The notes under the pieces were generated by a model that did no database searches, had not been told where the DNA came from, and saw only the letters and a program-made list of their open reading frames with translations. 64,000 nt of DNA. Origin: Distichodus sexfasciatus (Eukaryota > Chordata > Actinopteri > Characiformes > Distichodontidae). The translations under genes were made by a program, and so were the position numbers. The stretch lies in contig JAVGVS010000040.1 in NCBI GenBank assembly GCA_032718565.1, positions 1,428,971 to 1,492,970 of the forward strand. The letters run 5' to 3'. Of this stretch, positions 11,302-22,258 are shown piece by piece (the first letter of the stretch is position 1; every line of letters starts with the position of its first letter).

Positions 11302-13689
11302 TTAAGATTTATGCTGGGCCGAAACGCCTTTCCAGTAATCTAGAATGTCATGCAGGTCCTCATCCTTTGCGAACTGCACCTTTTTCCGCAGGGCGTGACC
11401 TGCTGCCATGTACTCCTCGTCTTTGTGTCGTTTGCGATGGAGCTTGAAACGCTCCCAGATGCTGTGTGTCGGTTTACAGTAATACTCGGGGCTGGAGGAG
11501 TAACTAAGGTTGTGGTACTGAGGAGAGAGCTGGGAGTAAGCCAAGTCTCTGGGCCGAGGTCGCGTCAGAGGCTCCAGGATGGATGTTTTGTGGCTCTCTG
11601 GCCCCTCCAGCTCCTCAATTTGGGCATCAGGGTAAGAGTGCCGATGCTCGCTGTACTGTCGGATCTTCTCGGCTTCTGCTCGTAGGATGGCAGCCGCTGG
11701 AGTAATGGTTATAATGCTCTCACCTGTTGGTGAAGTCTTCTCTATGTATTTAGACTCAGATTTGTATGCTGATTCGGAGCGATAAGGCCGTGGACTCCGC
11801 ATTGGACCACCCGTGGCCGTGCTGGGTCGCTTTGGGGAGGCGTCCGAAGAATGGTGTCTCTGTAAAGAGTGGTGGTAGCTGTCTTTGTAGACAGGCGACA
11901 GGAAGCCAGACTTGCTCTGCGGCTGCTCCGAGATCAGAACTAACTGAGGCTCTGCTGTTGAAACAGCTCCAGATTTCACACCTTGAAAGGAGGTGGACTC
12001 TGACTTCAGGGCATCTATGCAGTTGTTGATGATCTGGTTGACTTTGTCCACCTCTTTGGCGATTGTGGAGATCTCAGCAACGGAACCTTGACTGTTGCTC
12101 GGCATAGACATCTCGCATTCTCTACGGTCTGGATGCTCTCCTGTTCTGACCTCCATATAGTTGCCCTTTGCCATTTTTGGCGTGTCACTTATGTCCTGGA
12201 GTTTGTACTGGTCCATATCACTGCCTGACGGCAAATACGGCATACGAGACATACTCTCCCCGGCCATCATTTGCTTCTGAGACATCCTGGATATAGTCCC
12301 TCCCTCCAGTTCACCACCGTATTTGAGCTCAATGATGTTTTTCTTCATGCTCCCAGTCTTTTTGTGCTTCTCGTCCTGTTGCCGCTTCTTTCGCAAGCAA
12401 TAGTAGACCACCCCCAAAACGATGACCATGCTGAAGAGACATCCAAGGATGGTCATTATGTAGTGGGTGGCTGTTGCATTTGATGTCTCTCTCACCCTCA
12501 CCCTGGGTCCCGTGGACAGTTTTAAGCATGTATGGTTGAAACGCAAAGAGTTGCGTATGGAAGCCACACAGTAAGTGTAATCGGTGTGGGGTTTCAGATT
12601 TTTCAGCTCAATGTCTTCCTTCTGTCGTTTCAGGTTCTGAATGTCCGTGAAGAAGCTGTTGTTGTACAGAACAAGGATGTACATCTTCTTGTAGGGGTGA
12701 GGAATCTGAATGGTGATGATGGCATTTGTGGGAGACACCTGCTTAATTTTCATCACTGGCTTTACTTCTGGGTCTGCGTAGGTGGGACTGGTGCTTATGT
12801 TGTCCGGCTCAACACCGGAGGCACAGTCCTCCAGTCCACAAAGGTTAGGATCTGGAGGGAAAGTGGTGGTCTCGGGAGGCACAGGGATGTATGGAGTCAC
12901 GTAGTCCTCCGTGCACACAGTGGACAGCATGTACAGTGCATTGCGCTGAGTTGGATTGTTGGGATTCAGGCTCAGGAGACTGTAGCCGGAAACGCCGGCA
13001 GGGGAATCGCACACCATCCGTTCATTGGTTCGGTTGGGGAAGACTGAGAGCCACTTGACAAACCCCAGCAACTCACAGGAGCAGTTGAAGGGGTTGGTGT
13101 AGAGCTCACAGGTGGTCAGTTTAGTCAGGCTGGTGAAGGTGGACCCGTCTAGCACCTGAATGCGATTCATGGAGAGGTCTATGTTTTCTAAGTTGGGGCA
13201 TTCCCAAAAGGCATTGGGTGTCACAGTCTCGATCAGGTTGGCCTGGAGGTAGAGGTACTGAAGCTTGCCCAAGCCCCTGAGAATCCCTTCGGTTAAGTTG
13301 CGCAGTTTATTGAAACCCAACTGAAGGACCTGTAAATTGAACTGGGCGGAGAATGCCCCATCCTCGATATAGCTTATCTCATTCTTGGTTAGGTTCAGGT
13401 ATGTGAGATTGGCAAAGCGGCTAAGGGCAGAATAATGGATGCTTTTGATTTTGTTCTCATTCAAGCGGAGGTCCACTATGGTGCTGTTGATATGCTGGGG
13501 GATGGCCTCATACGGTGGCTGGTTTTGGCTGCAGATGGCCAGCCACACAAAGCCCTTTTCCCCTTCGATTAGCCAGCAGTCCCCCTTCACTCCACCTAGG
13601 TGAGTCAAATAGATTATGGCCACAGACCAGAGGAAGGCACTCATCACCATGCCACCACTACAAGCCATGGATGCCTTCCTGGAAGCCAT
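11302..13689 (-). CDS. elfn1: ELFN1: synaptic LRR/fibronectin III membrane protein, complete in one exon
   Basis: A 795-residue protein, close to the usual size of the vertebrate ELFN family. Order of parts: signal peptide (hydrophobic stretch about 16-35, mature end near DCWLIEG at 37); leucine-rich repeats about 72-195; LRR C-terminal cap about 198-260 with the NPFNCSCEL cysteine motif; fibronectin III domain about 310-395; membrane helix about 409-432 (HYIMTILGCLF); cytoplasmic tail 433-795. The tail contains EISTIAKEVDKVNQIINNC and, near the end, KKVQF, an RVxF-type protein phosphatase 1 docking motif known for ELFN proteins (PPP1R28/29). N-glycosylation sequons are frequent in the ectodomain. 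Family knowledge: ELFN1 is a postsynaptic adhesion protein that binds and modulates group III metabotropic glutamate receptors in trans. Tail sequence fits ELFN1 better than ELFN2; the a or b fish copy cannot be told. The first ATG is at 13689. Further in-frame ATGs at 13668, 13650 and 13644 also precede the signal peptide, and the one at 13650 has the best start context. Confidence 0.95.
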   Translation of the reverse strand: MASRKASMACSGGMVMSAFLWSVAIIYLTHLGGVKGDCWLIEGEKGFVWLAICSQNQPPYEAIPQHINSTIVDLRLNENKIKSIHYSALSRFANLTYLNLTKNEISYIEDGAFSAQFNLQVLQLGFNKLRNLTEGILRGLGKLQYLYLQANLIETVTPNAFWECPNLENIDLSMNRIQVLDGSTFTSLTKLTTCELYTNPFNCSCELLGFVKWLSVFPNRTNERMVCDSPAGVSGYSLLSLNPNNPTQRNALYMLSTVCTEDYVTPYIPVPPETTTFPPDPNLCGLEDCASGVEPDNISTSPTYADPEVKPVMKIKQVSPTNAIITIQIPHPYKKMYILVLYNNSFFTDIQNLKRQKEDIELKNLKPHTDYTYCVASIRNSLRFNHTCLKLSTGPRVRVRETSNATATHYIMTILGCLFSMVIVLGVVYYCLRKKRQQDEKHKKTGSMKKNIIELKYGGELEGGTISRMSQKQMMAGESMSRMPYLPSGSDMDQYKLQDISDTPKMAKGNYMEVRTGEHPDRRECEMSMPSNSQGSVAEISTIAKEVDKVNQIINNCIDALKSESTSFQGVKSGAVSTAEPQLVLISEQPQSKSGFLSPVYKDSYHHSLQRHHSSDASPKRPSTATGGPMRSPRPYRSESAYKSESKYIEKTSPTGESIITITPAAAILRAEAEKIRQYSEHRHSYPDAQIEELEGPESHKTSILEPLTRPRPRDLAYSQLSPQYHNLSYSSSPEYYCKPTHSIWERFKLHRKRHKDEEYMAAGHALRKKVQFAKDEDLHDILDYWKGVSAQHKS

Positions 13690-13969
13690 GAACAAAGCCA
13701 GTAGCTATCAGCTTGGGATGTCACGTGTAGTTTTCTACTAGATTGGACTGAGCCTCACAGTATTATTTCTCGTTGGATAGTCACTCGTTTCTCTTGAGTA
13801 TACAAGGTGCAAAAAGATGTCAAGAGTCTGTTCCGTGAAAGGATTTTTTTTTCAGCAGGACATTTTACTCCAACCCGATATTTTTCAACACAATATGCAC
13901 TTATGGAGAAGTCTTGTGTGGAGAAGCGTTGGACTTGCAGTCTTTCAACACCTCAAGACTAGCTTGTGC

Positions 13970-14032
13970 TTATTTTCTCAGGGGACAACTTTGTTGATGG
14001 CTTTCATCCCCTTGTAGTATCTTCTCCTCCAT
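13970..14032 (-). other. Upstream ORF 2 in the elfn1 leader (20 codons, strong start context)
   Basis: An ATG at 14032 has G at -3 and G at +4, a strong initiation context. It opens a 20-codon frame that overlaps uORF 1 in another frame and ends in TAA at 13970. A minimal three-codon uORF (Met-Ser-Cys-stop) follows further downstream in the same leader. Together these suggest scanning ribosomes meet several starts before the elfn1 ATG. Confidence 0.4.
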
Positions 14033-14046
14033 CGCTGTAGTTTCAT
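13978..14046 (-). other. Upstream ORF 1 in the elfn1 leader (22 codons)
   Basis: An ATG at 14046 opens a 22-codon frame that ends in TGA at 13978, before the main start. It is rich in basic residues (many K and R). Its start context is weak (T at -3). It lies wholly inside the predicted 5' leader and could reduce main-frame translation. That role is inference from position only. Confidence 0.4.
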
Positions 14047-14067
14047 TTATGAATGCAGAGGTACACC

Positions 14068-15331
14068 CTGTAAGACAGCAAAAAAGACAGACATTTATGG
14101 TTAGTAATCCCAAAAAAAACACCCTTTTTTAAAAAAAATGCTGCATGTTAGCTCCATGCACAGTATTTGACGTAAAATAATAAATGCGTATTTATAATGG
14201 AACTAACATTGCAGAAGAAATTGTACAATTCTCATTAAAATATAATCATTTTCAGTTAGTGTGGCAGGAATGTGGTCTGCACAGTGTGGCACTAATATAC
14301 GGAAATAATGAATAATTATTTCGTTTATATTGCATCCTAATATTTGCTCTTTATAGTGTCAAATGAAATGCACAAACGGCTTTGCTACTGCCGCATCGCT
14401 ATCCAATTATATATTTTTTGTACGCAACTTAAGAGGTGCAGTCCTGGTGGCATATTGCTATTATAGGAAACCATTGGCCAATTACCACTTGACAGGTTAG
14501 GCAAAACAAAGCGTTCCCTGTTTTCACCCCATTAACTGTGAGACTGTCAGACTGAGACGAACCAATGTTTATGTGCCGCATCACATCAATTCCTCCTCCT
14601 TGTAAAAATGGCTCCCTGGAAGAAGACAATGGCGTCTGAGGCTAGTTAATCAATTTCTAGCACACACAAGAAATATTACGTATAAACAAAACAAATAGAA
14701 AAGGTCGTTAATGTAGTTTACTGCAATGCCAAAGCAGAGCAGCCTATGAATAAAATCAAAATATAACCTGCAACAAAAACTCACAATCTTTCAAGAATGT
14801 TCATGTCTTTAAATGTTCCTTATTTATTCACTTATTTGTTACCACATGCCTGACTCACTGAACCATGCACATGACTGCACATTAAATGAACATTAAAAAA
14901 GCACAGGTCTAAATCCATTTCACCATGAAGAAAAACACTTCATGCCCCCATGAAATGCAGGTAGGCCTCCCAGAGCAGGAGACGTGAGAGTGTGGGCATG
15001 GTTCAGCACACACACACACACACACACCTGGCAGGCTTTGAAGCCACACCGAGGCAGCTGTGAGCTCCGCTGGATGTAACACGAAGCACTTTGTGAGTTC
15101 ACTGAAGAATAGCATGGGTGCGAAAGCAGGGCAGAGGTTTCTGTTCAACCCACTGCACTTATCTTTTCTGACCATGTGTTTTGTTATTTTTGCATGAGAG
15201 CAGTTCATGGTGTGTTCATATGTGCATCTATATATAGGGCTGTGCCTTATTGAGACAGGTGTAAACTATTAATTCACATTAATACTGCACACGCATCTCA
15301 AATTCCTCACCACTATACACCTATTCCAGTT
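14068..15331. other. Intron or upstream DNA of elfn1 (near side)
   Basis: Starts with the splice acceptor tract. Holds an (AC)n run at 15008-15028 and nothing else I recognise. Confidence 0.4.
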
Positions 15332-15675
15332 GTTCTCCATTATCCATTATCCTAACCACTTAATCCTTATCAGGGTCGCCGGGACCGGAGCCTATCCCGG
15401 AAACTACAGGCGCAAGGCGGGGACCAACTCTGGGTAGGCGCCAACACACCGCAGGGCACACACTCACATTCACACCTTACGGGGTTGCCAATTAACTTAC
15501 ATTGCATGCTTTTGGACTGTGGGAGGAAACCGGAGCATCTGGAGAAAACCCACACGAACCCGGGGAGAGCATGCAAACTCCACAACATAAAGGCCCTATG
15601 GCCGACCCAGGGTTCAAACCCAGAACCTTCTCACTGTGATGCGGCAGTGCTAACCACAGTACCAACCTGCCATCC
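15332..15675 (-). mobile_element. tRNA-headed SINE with L2-like tail (SINE-C)
   Basis: On the minus strand: head ending in a B-box-like GGGTTTGAACCCTGG, then GGAGTTTGCATGCTCTCCCC, GTTTCCTCCCACAGTCCAAA, and a tail CCGGGATAGGCTCCGGTCCC...GGATAATGGATAATGG. Common fish SINE structure; other copies at 36951-37145, 57512-57750 and 62083-62399. Confidence 0.8.
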
Positions 15676-16633
15676 TCAAATTGTCCTGTTTCTTGTAAAT
15701 ATTTTCTATGAAAATTTCAGCTCATATTTGTAATCCAGGAACTGTTTGACAATCTCTTGACACGTTTGCCCTTAATGAGGTCTGACTTTACTATTTAGGG
15801 GTTGGCAAGTATGCCTTAAAATCCATTTTTATCAAGTTATAACGTAAAGTATTGCTGTTTAATAAGAGCTACATCAGGGACATTCTCTTAATACATATAA
15901 GGATGTTGATGTTTCTGTATTGTGCATACTTTTTTGACTGGCCGTCGATAATATTCTATTAATTTGAGATACTAGATTTCTGAGTTTCTTCAGTCACAAT
16001 AATCAACATTTAAACAAAAAAGGCCTGAAGTGAACTAAAATTTCAAAATTTCAAAATCAATGTCAAAATTTATGATTAAATTTATTTAATTTTTAAATAA
16101 TTTCCGTTATTCCAATATCCATTTTAAAAATGATCAGGGCCCAGACTCCTATAAAGTTTTTTTGTGAAAGATCTTGAGAGCGTGACTTTCTCATTCAACT
16201 TGTTTTTTGGTGCAATCTGCACCTCAATGCTTTTGATCTTCCCTGTTTGAGTGCAGTAGTAGTCAAGCCCATAAAACTTTCTGATTGAAGCTCTTAAGAA
16301 CAAGCAGAGCTCTATCAGTTTGGATTATTATGATCTTTTTTGTTTCAGTGAACTCACAGATTGAACTCAAAATAGACCTGTAATATATTTCAGTTAAAGA
16401 GAGAAAACCAAGGAGCTAAAGGATCGGCACTCGTTACTACATAACACCACCCTCAGGTTGTTGAGAAACTGAACTTAAATTTATGAGCAAAGGCTTCTTT
16501 GGCCCAACATTGATTTGCTGAAAGTGATCTCCATCGAGTTTAGTGTTTGGTCTAATTGCACTTTTTGAAGAGCTCGGGGTAAAGCCGTGGTCTCACATAA
16601 CTTAGCTACTGCTGCAAACCCTTGGAAATGAAG

Positions 16634-16666
<33 letters not shown>

Positions 16667-17247
16667 ATGGCTGTGAGAGTGATTTACATTTCACACAAGC
16701 CGTCCAGAAGTGAATTATACAGTAAGCCACGCTTTCAGAGAGGGGCAGAAAAGCATTTCATAAGTGCAGCGATACCTGCACTTCTTAAATCTCAATAAGG
16801 CAGGCAGTGGATCACAGCTGGGTTTTTCACTTCCCCGGCACTGGGAGATCTATATGTTAGACAAGCATTATATTTACTCTGCTGTAAGGATTAGATGCTC
16901 TCTCACTGGGCTGAAGGCCGGGAAATGGAAGGATTATAGTGTTCACTCTCAGGTCTAAACAACAAATGACATGTTTGGATTCAAAGAATCACATGACATT
17001 TTATTGTGTTCCATCATCAGGCCCTGCTGTTATCACCCAGTCGGTTGCAGAGAGCTGCTGACAAAAAACAGCAATTACATAAAAAGTCTCATGCATTTTA
17101 CCCACTGCTGTGACTTGCAAATGTATTCAACACCGTTTGCGGATTAAAAAGACAAAATAATACAAATGTTCTTGTTGTATTATACTATGCAACTATATTC
17201 TGTAAGGTGTAGGATATCTTGTAGTAAAAAATACTTTGTTCTTAGTA
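15676..17247. other. Non-coding stretch
   Basis: Contains a (GA)n microsatellite at 16636-16663. Otherwise AT-rich single-copy-looking sequence with no gene. Confidence 0.4.
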
Positions 17248-17338
17248 GCGGTCGACCGATATTGGTTTTTCAGGGTCGATAATGATGCCGATTACTGCTA
17301 GTTAACAGGGCCGATAACTGATATTTGGAATCGATATC
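17248..17338 (+). mobile_element. DNA-transposon end fragment (GTCGACCGATATTGG type)
   Basis: GTCGACCGATATTGGTTTTT, GCCGAT and GCCGATAACTGATATTTGG match a repeat end widespread in fish genomes. The other end was not found. Confidence 0.5.
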
Positions 17339-17544
17339 TAAAATGTATCATTTAACAAACACTAATACAAAACTTTATTTCTTGTTTCTAAATGTATTGT
17401 TTATAAATACTAATACCTTTTTACATTATTTTAATCACTTTGAATAATATTAAATAAAACATTTAGTAATATTTTATAACTGTGAAACTAGTTATCAAAA
17501 CACTAGCAACTATGCTTTTGGGAATCGCACGCCAGGGTTGGTCC

Positions 17545-17675
17545 TTAGTCCAATAGGGATTAAGCAGTTTGGATAATGAATGAATGTAACGCTGCACTAC
17601 TACTCTTAATATTCTGTCTCTGTACTTTATTCCCTTTACTTTGCACACATGACAATAAAACATTTGTATCTTGAG
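17545..17675 (+). mobile_element. Retroposon tail fragments
   Basis: ATTAAGCAGTTTGGATAATG followed by AATGAATG is an L2/SINE-type tail. It is followed by a CTTTACTTTGCACACATGAC-type sequence and AATAAAA, which looks like a second LINE 3' end. Confidence 0.4.
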
Positions 17676-18321
17676 TTTTCTGAGCTGTCTGTAATCTCTC
17701 TGCTCTCCAGAGCTATATGACGTTTTAACGTTTTGTTCTGATGCATATTGCTAACGGTAACAGATCCCTTTATTTGCACAGACATCGATATGTCTATTTT
17801 GTGTATTATGAGGCTGTGTATTGTAAGGCCTAGCTGAGGCTGAGCCTCCGATCCAATACGGCCTCCCTTTGTCCTTGATTTCCAAACCTTTTAACTGCCT
17901 CTTAGAATCAGACTGACTCAGTCATTCATTTTCTCTTAGTTAAAATTCAATATTCTGCAGCGTGCCGGGGGGAGACGGAGTTAGCGTGCGGGTTAAAGAC
18001 AGAACGTGTTTGGTTTCTTCTGCCTGCAATTCCATTAGAATGAAATTTGTGAATATTCTCTTACAGATCAGTTCATGTGCTTTGCTTTTGCCTGAATATC
18101 TGATGCTGTGCTGTCATGCTCAGGCGGTCTGATGTGGTTTGGCCGTGTGGTGAAAAATGTTTTTGTATACAATGGGATTGTTCTATCTTTTTTGCCTGAA
18201 AGCAAGGAAGCATCTTTGCAGCAACAATTCACACATTTGTGAGAAGTGGAAATGAAAGTGGCATCATTTTAAAACAGTTCCACTCTTGTAAGTGTTCATT
18301 TTTCACCCTGTATACTGTATG

Positions 18322-18432
18322 TTAGTGTTGTAGTGCTCCAGACCAGTTTCTAAAAGGCTCGGTCTTGTCTTGAACATGGACAAAGAGGACTCTGGATTTC
18401 ATCTGGAGATCAGCTGAGACCCCAAGTCAGAG
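18322..18432 (+). repeat. Repeat end shared with 37195-37302
   Basis: AGTGTTGTAGTGCTCCAGACC and GACAAAGAGGACTC(T/G)GG match the inverted sequence at 37.2-37.3 kb, next to the 66-bp minisatellite. This suggests both belong to one interspersed element. Confidence 0.55.
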
Positions 18433-18689
18433 AATATTACTATTAATATTTTGCGTTGTTTATTAATTAGTGTTTTAATAACTCAGAATCCCTTTAACAT
18501 ACAGAAACCACACACATATCGTCAAAATCACAAGACTTTGACTTACCAGACATTATATTCATTCTGTATGTGAAATCATTTCTGAGTATTTCCGTGCACA
18601 AAAACTGAAGTAATTGTGTAAAGAGGCATTAATTACATTATTCGTGATGTAAACACATGCTTTAGTGCTCGCAACTCTAATATGGATCG

Positions 18690-18785
18690 CCATCATGCAC
18701 AAAAATGTGGTTCTCTTCCAGAAAGGCCAAAAGCAGCTAATTTTATAGGCCAAAATGAGTCCAAATCGGCTCAAAATTACCCAAA
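18690..18785 (+). repeat. Dispersed repeat fragment (copy at 5735-5847)
   Basis: Shares TCTCTTCCAGAAAGGCCAAA and CCAAATCGGC with the 5.7 kb copy, same orientation. Confidence 0.55.
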
Positions 18786-18854
18786 ACTTTAGCATTTCTT
18801 CATTTTCAGTTGACCAGAAAATATTTTTTTTCTATTTTATAATATTAGAGAGCA

Positions 18855-18985
18855 GTGTTGCGCGGGTCAGCTTTTTTTAACACCCACCCCAAACCGACCT
18901 GTCAGGAGATCCAAACCGCCCCGCCTAACCCGAAAAAATATACGTGGATAATGACCCAAAACCCAACCCGACCCGAGGAAAGAAA
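18855..18985. mobile_element. GCGGGTC / CCCGACCCGA type repeat fragment
   Basis: TTGCGCGGGTCAG at the left and repeated AACCC(A/G)ACCC-like blocks recall a common fish DNA-transposon repeat; ends unclear. Confidence 0.35.
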
Positions 18986-20127
18986 AAAAAAAAAACACCA
19001 GTGAGCCTGTATTGCCATGGAACCTACCAATGAAGTGTCATTTGTGACACTGTAACCCATAGATGACATAGATTTGTGCTAGATTCGCATTGAAGATGAT
19101 GACACATTTTTATGCAAGATTAACTGCGTACCAAACAACAACAAAGAAAGCGAAAGATCGATTTTTACGTCGTTATTTATTGAAGGGTTGCGGAAAATTG
19201 CACGAAAGACATCTCTCTCGCACACACACAAACACACACAAGCGCGCATGTATGCAAAACACACTAGTCAAAACTGTAACATCTGATGTAACATCAGATC
19301 TGAGAACTCTATCAGATTTGAATGAACTTAGTAGAACTTAGGTCTTGTTTTATCTTAATTTTGTCTAAAATAAAGTAGAGCAGAGCATAATTGACCGTGA
19401 TATTTCACCAAACTAGTAGCTTATCCTACAAACTGAAACCTCCAAAATTGAAAAAATATACACCGACTGCATTTTTCATTTTTTTTTCTTCAGGGTTTGT
19501 TTCATAAGCTTAGCTTTTACAAGCCAAAAAGTTCTAATATTTAGAACAAAACTCTTCTAGATTTACGTTGCGGTTGTCGTACGACATGCGACGTCTGCTT
19601 TCTGACTGATAATTTGCTGTGAGGAAAGGGAGCAGGGACAGGTAGACTGGAGACTGATGTGCACATTAATCACACTGGATGGCATTTTGACTGATTTAAT
19701 CCAGATCCATGTGTTTCTTACTAGCCTCTCCCCTCGAGTCATCACTACTGAGACATATATCCCATGGCAGAAGCCCTCTGTGTCCTAGTAAGAGCTGACG
19801 GACGACAGGCAGGACACAGATCTGCACCAAATGGGAAAAAAGAGGGTGAAAACGTATATGGTTGGGGATGGAAGTCCCAACTGGAGTGGCAGTAATGTAT
19901 GGGGGACAGAGCGGAGGTCGTTGTCATGGTTTTTCTTCTGTGACCTGTCCTACGTGCTCTGAGCTGGCACCCTATTTTTGGCCTCCCATCTTTTTTCACA
20001 CAGACCAGATGGAGGTGAAAAGGTGAACACCAGAGAACAGAGAAGCAATAATGAGATAAAAGGCAGATATTAATGGCATTAGCCTTGGGTATAGACTCAG
20101 ATACTCTCTGTCTAGCAGATATCTATA

Positions 20128-20345
20128 CAGTGCTGGGCAAAAGTCTTGGGCCAAACCCCATTTCTTTGATATTGCTAGGAAAAATGATGCAAAACGCACG
20201 ATAATTTATTGTGATTTGTTTGCAATATCGCAAACATACATGTTAATTATTTTCCTCAAGAGAACATTAAGAAACAAGAAAAACTGGCTCTGTGCAAACA
20301 AAAATGAAGACAATAGAGGTGGCTCAGCACTTTCACATAGTACTG
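20128..20345. mobile_element. Tc1/mariner-type MITE, 218 bp, TA target duplication
   Basis: Left end CAGTGCTGGGCAAAAGTC preceded by TA at 20126-20127; right end, read inverted, CAGTACTATGTGAAAGT, followed by TA at 20346-20347. Ends match at about two thirds of the first 26 positions. The TA flanks and this end sequence fit non-autonomous Tc1-like elements in fish. No transposase inside. Confidence 0.65.
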
Positions 20346-20475
20346 TAAAACTTGTCTTTGGGTGAAAATGTTTGTTTTTTTGATCACTGTCTTTTTTATA
20401 TAGAAATACGTCACACAGAATAGCAAAATATACGTATATATGTGTGTTTATATATTTTTCTTAGTATGGGCCTTG

Positions 20476-20541
20476 ACCTGGAGCTGCATCGTCTCGTCTC
20501 GTGTACATACTTGAGATGACAAAGTTTACTTTGACTTTGAC
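20476..20541 (+). repeat. LINE-tail-like fragment
   Basis: CATCGTCTCGTCTC and GAGATGACAAAGTTTACTTT match the end of the 4565-4852 repeat. Confidence 0.5.
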
Positions 20542-20580
20542 CACTTAATAAAAAAATGTGGAAGGAGATAAATGAACCAA

Positions 20581-20717
20581 GTGTGCCATCGTCAACTGGT
20601 TCTTGCATTATACATAACAGATGAAACCCCAGACATTTGGGTTTTTAAGCTAAACTCTGACTCTGTTGTCAGAGTCAATGACGCTTCTGTACCTATAATT
20701 ATGAATTATTTTATAAT
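20581..20717 (+). repeat. Local direct duplication, copy 1
   Basis: About 135 bp nearly identical to 21416-21550, including CATTATACATAACAGATGAA and CCAGACATTTGGGTTTTTAA. The flanks of the two copies differ. A SINE-A begins directly after this copy. Confidence 0.85.
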
Positions 20718-20719
20718 CC

Positions 20720-20908
20720 AGTGATCGGAAGCTCTGGTAAAGGTAAAGGTACCACTGAGGTACTCATGAGCAAAGTACACTGTCCTTGTTAGCTGCCTAC
20801 TGTTCCTTCACGGATGGGTCAAATGCAGAGTTCACACTTGTTGTGGTGCACTGTGTGCTGTGCTGTGCTGTGCTGTGTTCACAATGACACAATCACGCAC
20901 TTTCACAC
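20720..20908 (+). mobile_element. SINE-A, head shortened
   Basis: Only CAGTGATCGGAAG of the head remains; then GGTAAAGGTACCACTGAGGT, core and tail. The GTGCTGTGCT motif in the 3' part is expanded to four units here, while other copies have two. Confidence 0.8.
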
Positions 20909-21415
20909 TTTTCATATACATATGTACTGTATAGTCTTTTTTAAATACCATTATCTAGTTTACAATGGCCAGTTAATAATCATTTTAAATATCTCCAGAC
21001 CTTTTATGACTGATGCAATATTAACTGCAATAAGAGCCATTAAGTGGTCAGGGGGCTTCTTTGAAATGAGATTCTATAGTTTGACTTTTTTTATTTGACC
21101 GTCCTCAACACATGCATCTTTAATAACATTAATAACTGCAACACCTCATCAGCTTGAACAAAAAAAAAAAAAAGAGAGAAACAACAGAGCGATGAAGTAA
21201 AGCGTTCTCGACTGGTGACACACGGGAACTGAATAACATTGTGTTGCAAGTGTGCCATGAATATTAACCATCTGCAAACAGCACATTGTTGTATTCCAGG
21301 GCTATATCCGTCTGCGTTTGGAGAGCCTTGAGCCGTGGAACAGAGTTACGTGTAGCGCAGAACACTTTCACCAGGAGCCAAACAAGGCCTGAGGGACAAA
21401 TCACCAGAACTGTCA

Positions 21416-21550
21416 GTGCGCCATCGTCAACTTGTTCCTGCATTATACATAACAGATGAAACCCCAGACATTTGGGTTTTTAAACTAAACTCTGATTCTG
21501 TTGCCAAAGTGAATGACGCCTCTGTACCTATAATTATAAATTATATTATA
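21416..21550 (+). repeat. Local direct duplication, copy 2
   Basis: Partner of 20581-20717, 835 bases away, with few substitutions. Confidence 0.85.
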
Positions 21551-21796
21551 GATAATTATTTCAACCCAACTAATAAATAAATAAATAACAACATTTAATA
21601 ATATTCTGGCTATATAGCAACATATTAAACATATAATTGGGATAATATACTATATTTTTACAAAAATATTAATTCAGTTCAGTTCCCTCTTTTCCTCTTT
21701 ACAACAGACATTATCACGTCTGCCACGCTTTACATATAATATATACATTATATCACATGTTCATTATATTTATTTTCAACTAATTTTAGGAATGTC

Positions 21797-21797
<1 letters not shown>

Positions 21798-21833
<36 letters not shown>

Positions 21834-21860
21834 CACACAGTATATATATCTGTCTGTCTA

Positions 21861-21885
<25 letters not shown>
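21798..21885. repeat. Compound (CT)n(TA)n microsatellite
   Basis: CT run, then TA run, ACACACAGTATATATAT, then a second CT run. The TA/ACACAC/GTATATAT part is repeated right of the assembly gap at 22259-22287. Confidence 0.9.
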
Positions 21886-21891
<6 letters not shown>

Positions 21892-22248
21892 TTTCTTTTG
21901 CAGTGAGTTGTTTTTCTCATTCTCTGTTTTTCTGACTTTTTCACCTGACTTTATGTCTCTGTTTCAGAGTTTCTCTCTGACTCTCTCTCTCCCTCTGATG
22001 ATGTGTAAATATGGAATTATTGGGGAATTGATCGCTGCGCTTCCCTGTGCACTGTGGTCTTCTCCCATTAATCTGAGATGACTGCAGAAGAAACCTAAAA
22101 TCCATCACTGGCTTTGGCCGAGACAATCGTCTGAAGGGTTCGCTCCATCCAAATTCAATTACAATCAATGGAGTATATACACACATACACACACACACAC
22201 ACACACCAAGGCCTTGCTTAGGCAGAGGCAAATACGCAGAGAGAGAGA

Positions 22249-22258
22249 NNNNNNNNNN
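22249..22258. other. Assembly gap (10 N)
   Basis: Ten N bases between GAGAGAGA and ATATATATAT. True length and order of the microsatellite here are unknown. Confidence 0.99.

Larger units (their letters stand above)
13690..14067 (-). other. elfn1: 5' untranslated part of the elfn1 coding exon
   Basis: Read on the minus strand, a pyrimidine-rich run ends in TTACAG followed by GGTGTACC. This places a splice acceptor AG at 14069-14068 and the exon start at 14067. The leader between this and the first ATG is about 378 bases. The acceptor implies at least one non-coding exon and an intron upstream (above 14069). This agrees with ELFN genes elsewhere, which keep the protein in one exon behind spliced 5' leaders. 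The upstream exon could not be located by eye. Confidence 0.65.

Noticed and set aside
12532..13047. 171-codon plus-strand open frame
   Set aside because: Antisense shadow of the elfn1 coding sequence; no domain of its own.
13690..13695. Two extra N-terminal codons of elfn1 starting at TTG 13695
   Set aside because: TTG is not a likely start here and the true ATG follows at 13689.
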